From the NCBI GenBank assembly GCA_001464495.1, contig LNDZ01000033.1, positions 62,001 to 126,000 of the forward strand: a stretch of DNA of 64,000 bases, given 5' to 3'. Source of the stretch: Betaproteobacteria bacterium Ga0074130 (GTDB lineage: Bacteria; Pseudomonadota; Gammaproteobacteria; Burkholderiales; Rhodocyclaceae). A program made the translations under genes and the position numbers. The notes beneath the pieces were generated by a model. That model had not been told where the DNA came from and ran no database searches. It saw nothing but the letters and a program-made list of their open reading frames with translations. Shown piece by piece: positions 58,789-64,000 of this stretch; the first letter of the stretch is position 1, and each line of letters opens with the position of its first letter.

Positions 58789-59988
58789 TTAAAACAAATC
58801 GGCCGACATCGCGGCCTCGGGATACAGCTCCGGCAACAGAAACTGCAAGGCATCGAGTGGAAAAGCAAAACGCACAGGGGCAGTGTGGCCTTCGCTCACG
58901 ACCAGGCCGGTTTCGATGAGCCGCGACAACAGGCTGCGCGCCGTGCGCTCGCCCAGCCCAGTTATTTGCAGAAACTCGCCACGCGGGGTGGGGCCAGCAA
59001 GAAAGAGGTGATATAGCGGCAGCACTGCTTCAAGACGTATGGCTTTGTCGTGCGCGGCTCGAAAACTAATGAGTGCATGGATGCGGGTTTTCATGCCGTC
59101 AAGATCGAGCAGTTTGGCCATAAAGCTAACTTGATCAGCACACAGATCGATAAACCATTCGCACCAACGGCGCAGTTCTTTTTCGCTGAGATTACCGCGC
59201 CCGTCGAGATCGCCCTGGCGTGGGGCATCAGCCGCATCCAGGCGTTCGTAATAGGCATCACGCTGACGCGCTAAGCCACGACTGGGCGACCACAGGCCGC
59301 CGCTGATCGCAAACAGGGCACAGTGACTTTGCAGCCGCGTGGCCCGGCCATTGCCATCAAGAAACGGGTGTATCCAAGCCATGCGCTGGTGAGCCGCGGC
59401 AACGGTGAAGAAGGTGTCTTCAAGCGCGGGCTGGCGCGCATAAACAACATCAAAGCGTTGCAGAAAACTGGCCAGCGCGGCCGGGGGTGGCGGCTCGTGA
59501 CGCCCAATTGCCACGTGCTCCTGCCGCAGTGCACCGGGCTCAACAATATGGCCTTCTGCTGTAGTGCGATCTGCCGCCGCCAGCCGACCATAGAGCGCGC
59601 GATGGGCGTGCTGCACAAACGCGCTGCTCAGCACTGCTTGGCCTTGCGTAAGACTGGCTTCAAGCTCGCGCTCGGCCTCGATATGTGCCAGCGCCACACG
59701 CTGCAACCGCGCAACATCCGGCTTGGTGGAGAAATCATGGCGCAGCGCCCGCTCAATATTAAGCGGATGCGTGCCCTGGCCTTCAATACGGTTGGAGTAA
59801 TACGAATTCATGGCCCGCACCAGTTCACGCAGGCTGGCAATCGTGTCTGGATGGGCGCTACCGCCAAGGCGCAAGGATTGCTCAACCACCTTGCGGCTAC
59901 GCGCACGCAAGTCCTCCAGCCCACTCTGCGGTAGCAGAGGCTCAAACTGATGAGGCTGTGTATAGGCACTGATAGGTGTCGCTTTCAT
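58789..59988 (-). CDS. Fic family protein (class II AMP-transferase)
   Basis: A 399-residue enzyme expected to add AMP to a target protein. The Fic motif HPFLDGNGR lies at 207-215 with the catalytic His207. The inhibitory motif (S65-N-R-I-E69-G70) lies in the N-terminal part, so the protein is class II and self-inhibited. The C-terminal ~90 residues (LGERTARSLLSRLIETGLVVSEG) look like a winged helix, suggesting that it also binds DNA. Two similar repeats flank its promoter region. The target is unknown. Confidence 0.9.
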   Translation of the reverse strand: MKATPISAYTQPHQFEPLLPQSGLEDLRARSRKVVEQSLRLGGSAHPDTIASLRELVRAMNSYYSNRIEGQGTHPLNIERALRHDFSTKPDVARLQRVALAHIEAERELEASLTQGQAVLSSAFVQHAHRALYGRLAAADRTTAEGHIVEPGALRQEHVAIGRHEPPPPAALASFLQRFDVVYARQPALEDTFFTVAAAHQRMAWIHPFLDGNGRATRLQSHCALFAISGGLWSPSRGLARQRDAYYERLDAADAPRQGDLDGRGNLSEKELRRWCEWFIDLCADQVSFMAKLLDLDGMKTRIHALISFRAAHDKAIRLEAVLPLYHLFLAGPTPRGEFLQITGLGERTARSLLSRLIETGLVVSEGHTAPVRFAFPLDALQFLLPELYPEAAMSADLF

Positions 59989-59996
59989 GGTCGCAC

Positions 59997-60015
59997 TTGC
60001 CGGTTATTCATCCGG
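59997..60015. repeat. TTGCCGG repeat, copy 1 (upstream of fic)
   Basis: TTGCCGGTTATTCATCCGG, with self-complementary CCGG ends that can pair. It differs from copy 2 at 60109 at three of 19 positions. It lies nine bases upstream of the fic start codon, across the leader. A regulator of fic, perhaps Fic itself through its winged helix, could bind here. Confidence 0.65.
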
Positions 60016-60108
60016 TTAAAAAACAAATCCAAGTATATACATCACCATGTTTTAAATGAAAAAATATTTTGTTTTGGTTGAAATAAGTGACGTTTTTTTC
60101 TAAAAATT

Positions 60109-60127
60109 TGCCGGTTTATCTTCCGGC
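60109..60127. repeat. TTGCCGG repeat, copy 2 (upstream of fic)
   Basis: TTGCCGGTTTATCTTCCGG, 16 of 19 identical to copy 1, 112 bases from it. Between them is a very AT-rich 93 bases that probably hold the fic promoter. The end of the copy can pair as GCCGG/CCGGC. Confidence 0.65.
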
Positions 60128-60168
60128 TAGCACTTGGCTTATTGCTCGCGCCCACCGCAACGCCAGTA

Positions 60169-60741
60169 TCAAACCCCCAAGCGCTGGCGATACAGGTCGT
60201 AATTGCGGATCAGCGAATAGTCCTGTAGCCAGGGCATACCAAAGCGGCCCTGCTTTAGCGTGAGCATCACGCCATCGTTCTCGTCGCCAATCAAATCGCA
60301 GTAGTCGGCGCGCAAGATCACGACATCGGTGCCCACCACGGGCGTGTCCACCCACACCATGCAGCTGGGCGACGACTTTGCCTGCCCCACAAAACCGCCA
60401 CCGGACGAATAGTGCTTACGCACGATCTTGCGGTACTCCGTCGTCGTCGGCGACGCATCGCCCGCCTGATTCAACCAGCCCACAAAGCCAATACCGGCAA
60501 TCATCCACAAGGCAAACATAAACGCCGCCACACCCCACAGCGTGCGATCCATCTGCACCCCATGAAAACCAAGCCACCACATGGCAATAAAGCTGAGCGC
60601 AGACGCCAGCGCCGCCACACCCAGATAGGCCTGCTGGTTCACGGGCATGTGAAATTTGTTGGTGATCATCACCACCAGCGCAACGATGGGCAGCACCAGT
60701 AGCAGAATGCTCAGACGATTGCCTTGGTTCACCTTGGTCAT
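60169..60741 (-). CDS. Hypothetical membrane protein
   Basis: A 190-residue protein, not recognised. The ATG at 60741 fits a short polar start (TKVNQGNRL). About three transmembrane helices follow: LSILLLVLPIVALVVMIT, AYLGVAALASALSFIAMWW and GVAAFMFALWMIAGIGFVG. The C-terminal ~90 residues are soluble, with two cysteines (SPSCMVWVDTP, ADYCDLIGDEND), and may face the periplasm. It lies between fic and the U32 gene on the same strand. Confidence 0.7.
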   Translation of the reverse strand: MTKVNQGNRLSILLLVLPIVALVVMITNKFHMPVNQQAYLGVAALASALSFIAMWWLGFHGVQMDRTLWGVAAFMFALWMIAGIGFVGWLNQAGDASPTTTEYRKIVRKHYSSGGGFVGQAKSSPSCMVWVDTPVVGTDVVILRADYCDLIGDENDGVMLTLKQGRFGMPWLQDYSLIRNYDLYRQRLGV

Positions 60742-60800
60742 CGCTACCCCCGATTCAATAGTCGGCACCCGTACCGAGCACTGCGGAAATTTGCTGCGGG

Positions 60801-62705
60801 TTAGCTGCTGTGCAGCTGGATCTTCATGCCCGGCTTGATCTTGCCGACTACGTGCATCTCACACGCCTTGCAGTCGAAGCGCAGCTTGAGCTTTTCGTTA
60901 CCGTTGATCAGCGTCATGGGCTCAGCCTTCACGCCCTTGAGCTTCCAGTCCTTGGCTTCTTTGGGGCAGAGGTTGAAGCTGTAGCGCAGGCAGTGCTTGG
61001 TGATCATCAACGATACGTCGCCGTGTTCGGTGCCGGCTTCATAGGCATCGGCAATCAGCTCGACGCCATGCTTCTTGTAGAAGTTGCGCGCCGGGGTGTT
61101 GAACACATTCGCCAGAAAATCCAGCTGCTTGCTCGGGTAAGGCACGGGCGGCTCCACCGGCGCAGCGCGCACAAGGCGCGGGCGCTGGTCCACGCGCGCC
61201 TGCACCAGCGCGGCCGTGGCCTCGCGGCGTAGCGCATTCACGGCCGAGGCAGGCACGAAGTAGGGTGCAGCAATGTGTACCTCAGTCACTTCAAAATCAG
61301 TGTTTCCAAACTTGCTCAGGTTACCTTGCAGCGTGGCCAGCGCCTTCTCGGCATCGCGCGCAAACTCAACGACGCCCGCATGTGCCACGGTAGCGCTGAT
61401 GCCGTCGCTATCAGTCAACGTGAGCTGCAGCTCGCCACTCACTTCGTACAAGCTCACACTCACGCCAATGCGTCGTTCGGCAGAGTCCTTCTCCAGCTGG
61501 CGCTCAAAAGCCTGATCGCGGTTGCGATAAATCGTCTGACCCACCTTGAGATCGGTCGCCATCTCGTTGGGGAAAAGGCGCTTGCCTTCCACCACGTTGA
61601 TGCGCATGCCCACCAGCTTGTTGGCGCCCTTGTTGGTACTGGGCTGGTAGCTCACACCGTCGCCGTTGTGCAGCGTAATCACGGTGCCGTCTTCCGTCAC
61701 CCCATCAATCTCAAACCAATCGGGGCCGAGCTTGGTAATACGGCCAATCGCCTCGCCCGAGAACTTAGGCGTATCAAACGCGCCAATGTCATGCTGGCGG
61801 CCATTGGTGAAGTAATCAGTGCTGCTGCGATTGAAGGTCTTTTCCGGCTGCGGCACAAAGAGGTGGCGCGTCACGCCCGAGGAGTCCCGCGAATATTGCG
61901 GTTGCTCGGCAATGATGTCATCGAGCAGCTGGCGGTAATGCGCGGTGGCGTTCTTCACATAGGCCATGTCCTTATAGCGGCCCTCGATCTTGAACGAGCG
62001 CACACCCGCCTCAACCAGCGCGCGCAGATTGCCGCTCTGGTCGTTGTCCTTCATCGACAGCAAATGCTTGTCGTAGGCCACGATGCGGCCTTCGTGATCG
62101 GCCAGTGTGTAGGGGAGGCGACAAGCCTGCGAGCACTCGCCGCGATTGGCGCTGCGGCCCGTGTGGGCAAAGCTGATATTGCACTGCCCCGAAAATGCCA
62201 CGCACAGCGCACCGTGAATAAAGTATTCAATGCGCGTGCTGGGGTCGAGCAGCGCGTACGTCTGGCGAATCTCCGGCAGCGACATCTCGCGCGCCAGCAC
62301 CACTTGCGAAAAACCCACGTCTTGCAAAAACTTCGCCTTCTCCGGCGTGCGAATGTCGCACTGCGTGCTGGCATGAAACTGCAGCGGCGGCATATCCAGC
62401 TCAAGCAGGCCCATGTCCTGCATGATCAGCGCATCTACCCCCGCGTCATACAACTGCCAAGAGAGCTTGCGCGCCTCTTCAATCTCGCTATCGTGAAAGA
62501 TGGTGTTGAAAGCCACAAAAATCTTGGCGTGAAAGCAATGCGCAAACTCCACCAAGCGCGCAATGTCAGAAACCGAATTAGCAGCACCCGCGCGCGCACC
62601 GAAAGCTGGACCGCCGATATACACGGCATCCGCCCCATGCTTGATGGCCTCAATGCCAATATCGGCATCACGTGCCGGCGAAAGGAGTTCTAATTTATTT
62701 TCCAT
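60801..62705 (-). CDS. rlhA: U32 family protein, RlhA-like (23S rRNA C2501 hydroxylation)
   Basis: A 634-residue protein that starts MENKLELLSPARDADIGIEAIKHGADAVYIGG (in parts), the peptidase U32 domain. IHGALCVAFSGQCNISFAHTGRSANRGECSQACR (in parts) carries the family cysteines. The extra DUF3656-type domain and C-terminal part suit RlhA (formerly YdcP), which hydroxylates C2501 of 23S rRNA, rather than TrhP (YegQ), which is about 200 residues shorter. Its start overlaps hsdM by 11 bases. Confidence 0.87.
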   Translation of the reverse strand: MENKLELLSPARDADIGIEAIKHGADAVYIGGPAFGARAGAANSVSDIARLVEFAHCFHAKIFVAFNTIFHDSEIEEARKLSWQLYDAGVDALIMQDMGLLELDMPPLQFHASTQCDIRTPEKAKFLQDVGFSQVVLAREMSLPEIRQTYALLDPSTRIEYFIHGALCVAFSGQCNISFAHTGRSANRGECSQACRLPYTLADHEGRIVAYDKHLLSMKDNDQSGNLRALVEAGVRSFKIEGRYKDMAYVKNATAHYRQLLDDIIAEQPQYSRDSSGVTRHLFVPQPEKTFNRSSTDYFTNGRQHDIGAFDTPKFSGEAIGRITKLGPDWFEIDGVTEDGTVITLHNGDGVSYQPSTNKGANKLVGMRINVVEGKRLFPNEMATDLKVGQTIYRNRDQAFERQLEKDSAERRIGVSVSLYEVSGELQLTLTDSDGISATVAHAGVVEFARDAEKALATLQGNLSKFGNTDFEVTEVHIAAPYFVPASAVNALRREATAALVQARVDQRPRLVRAAPVEPPVPYPSKQLDFLANVFNTPARNFYKKHGVELIADAYEAGTEHGDVSLMITKHCLRYSFNLCPKEAKDWKLKGVKAEPMTLINGNEKLKLRFDCKACEMHVVGKIKPGMKIQLHSS

Positions 62706-64000
62706 TTGGCAATCCTGCAGCAACATCCCTGAACGCAGCTAATGCCGCCTCAAGGTGATCAATGATTTCCTGTTGCAGCACATCAGGCGGTGGGAGGTCG
62801 TCCAGGTTTTCCAGACTATCGTCTTTGAGCCAGAAGATATCGAGGCTCGCTTTGTCCCGGGCAATTAGCTCTTCATAGGTGAAGTAACGGAAGCGTTCGC
62901 TCTCTTTGCGCTCGTGGCGGTTCTGAGGGTTGTAGCTCGCCACAAAGTCTTGCAGGTCAGCCAGTTTGAGCTGCCGCGTCTTGAGTGTGAAGTGCTGGTT
63001 GGTGCGCAAGTCATAAAACCAAACGCCCTTGGTGTGGATGCGCCCATCCTTGGGCGCATTGTCGAAAAACACCACATTCGCCTTTACCCCTTGTGCATAG
63101 AAAATGCCCGTAGGCAGGCGCAGGATGGTGTGCACATCGCACGTCTCTAACAGCTTCTTTCTTATCTTCTCGCCAGCGCCACCCTCAAACAGCACGTTAT
63201 CTGGCAACACCACGGCAGCGCGTCCATCTGTCTTCAACATGCTGCAGATGTGCTGCAGGAAGTTGAGTTGCTTGTTCGAGGTGGTTTCCCAAAAGTCTTG
63301 GCGCTCGTAAGTCAGCGCATCGCGGTCTTCTTCGCCTTCCTCATTGGTGATGGTCATGCTGCTCTTCTTGCCGAAGGGTGGGTTAGCCAGCACCATGTCC
63401 ACAAACTTAGTCGGCGGCTGAATCAATGCATCCGCGCGCTCAACTGCAGGCTCGCCCACCACATCGCCAATGTTGTGCAGGAAAAGATTCATCAAGCATA
63501 GGCGGCGCGTACCCGGCACAATCTCGTTGCCGTGGAAGGTCTGGTCGCGCAGGAACTTCTTTTGTGCCGGGTTCATCTTCACCGGTTCATGGCCCAGCAA
63601 GTTGCCGGACTCCTTGATCCACTCGCCCGTACCCGTTAGCCACTCGTTCGCGGCGAGGAAGAAGCCGCCCGTACCGCAGGCCGGATCGGCAATTGTCTTG
63701 TTTGGCTGCGGGCGCATACAGGCCACCATGGCCTGAATCAGCGCACGCGGCGTGAAGTACTGCCCCGCGCCGCTCTTGGTGTCTTCGGCGTTCTTTTGCA
63801 GCAAGCCTTCGTACAGATCGCCCTTGGTATCGGCATCCATTCCCACCCAGCGCTGCTCGTCGATCATCTGCACTAGACGCGAGAGCTTGGCCGGGTCTTG
63901 AATCTTGTTTTGTGCCTTGAAGAAAATCGCGCCCAACATGCCGGGGTTACCACCCAAGGTATGCAGCGTAGCCAAGTAATGGGCCTCCAGCGGCTCGCCT
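62695..64000 (-). CDS. hsdM: Type I restriction-modification methyltransferase HsdM, partial
   Basis: The 5' end lies beyond the right edge; the frame is open to base 64000 with no start in it. The visible ~434 residues hold the N6-adenine methylase motifs DPACGTGGFFLAA (SAM binding) and LANPPFG (NPPF). The segment RALIQAMVACMRPQ before them and the C-terminal helices are typical of HsdM. The stop overlaps the rlhA start by 11 bases. hsdS and hsdR are not in the window; hsdS usually follows hsdM directly, but here a housekeeping gene does. Confidence 0.92.
   Translation of the reverse strand, partial: GEPLEAHYLATLHTLGGNPGMLGAIFFKAQNKIQDPAKLSRLVQMIDEQRWVGMDADTKGDLYEGLLQKNAEDTKSGAGQYFTPRALIQAMVACMRPQPNKTIADPACGTGGFFLAANEWLTGTGEWIKESGNLLGHEPVKMNPAQKKFLRDQTFHGNEIVPGTRRLCLMNLFLHNIGDVVGEPAVERADALIQPPTKFVDMVLANPPFGKKSSMTITNEEGEEDRDALTYERQDFWETTSNKQLNFLQHICSMLKTDGRAAVVLPDNVLFEGGAGEKIRKKLLETCDVHTILRLPTGIFYAQGVKANVVFFDNAPKDGRIHTKGVWFYDLRTNQHFTLKTRQLKLADLQDFVASYNPQNRHERKESERFRYFTYEELIARDKASLDIFWLKDDSLENLDDLPPPDVLQQEIIDHLEAALAAFRDVAAGLPNGK

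Noticed and set aside
61275..62693. 472-codon plus-strand frame opposite the U32 gene
   Set aside because: The minus strand holds a complete RlhA-type protein; the antisense text has no domain and no start signal.

Overview
The window is chromosomal DNA of a Gram-negative bacterium, most likely a betaproteobacterium; I cannot fix the order. The signs are a DUF3460 protein, the leuS-lptE-holA-proA order, a long Ala/Lys/Pro-rich extension on RpoD, glyQ-glyS-gmhB-plsC followed by a YgjP-type metallopeptidase and gloA, an RlhA-type U32 protein, and LPS genes (lptE, kdsA, gmhB). Coding density is high. Most genes are housekeeping genes in short, tightly packed operons.

Layout. 0.3-5.4 kb: a diguanylate cyclase, an orphan ParA-type ATPase, uvrD and a secreted FecR-SPOR protein. 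5.5-12.4 kb: leuS-lptE-holA-proA-ogt-xerD, with several overlapping junctions. 12.4-14.7 kb: folB, plsY, tsaD. 14.8-15.5 kb: a LexA/CI-like repressor, apparently unable to cleave itself, between tsaD and the macromolecular synthesis genes rpsU-yqeY-dnaG-rpoD (15.8-20.7 kb). tRNA-Ile2 (CAU) follows rpoD. 20.9-25.8 kb: a nucleotidyltransferase-fold protein, a four-gene envelope lipoprotein operon (COG3014, YcfL, LpoB, LpoB-like) and an orphan HPt protein. 25.8-31.8 kb (minus strand): glyQ-glyS-gmhB-plsC, a catalytically dead YgjP paralogue, an intact YgjP metallopeptidase and gloA. 32-34.4 kb: a Kef-type antiporter, then a deletion scar that removed the 5' ends of two divergent iron- or metal-uptake genes. 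34.4-43.2 kb (minus): miaB-ybeZ-ybeY-corC-lnt and gmk-rpoZ-spoT-DUF3460. 43.3-46.9 kb: thrH, then a nitrogen-control block, TorF-type porin-glnK-amtB, behind a recognisable sigma-54 promoter with NtrC-like sites. 47-49.6 kb: ubiK and a MarR-cytochrome b561-YceI-YceI operon with a tandem operator. 49.7-58.4 kb: comM, a Bcr-type exporter, ugd, a YcbL-type hydrolase, kdsA, two unannotatable small ORFs, minCDE and yaiI. 58.4-64 kb: an accessory stretch with a collapsed AbiE-like toxin-antitoxin pair, a Fic AMP-transferase flanked by repeats, an unknown membrane protein, an RlhA-type gene and a type I methyltransferase (hsdM) cut by the window edge.

The best leads for follow-up are the inactive repressor with its own palindrome, the tandem dead/live YgjP pair, the NtrC/sigma-54 porin-glnK-amtB promoter, the AbiE and TonB-receptor deletion scars, the MarR tandem operator, and sharp low-GC patches inside leuS and glyS that look like recombined segments. 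I found no CRISPR array, insertion sequence, prophage or rRNA gene. No wholly new system could be shown; several parts are suggestive but need comparison with other genomes.
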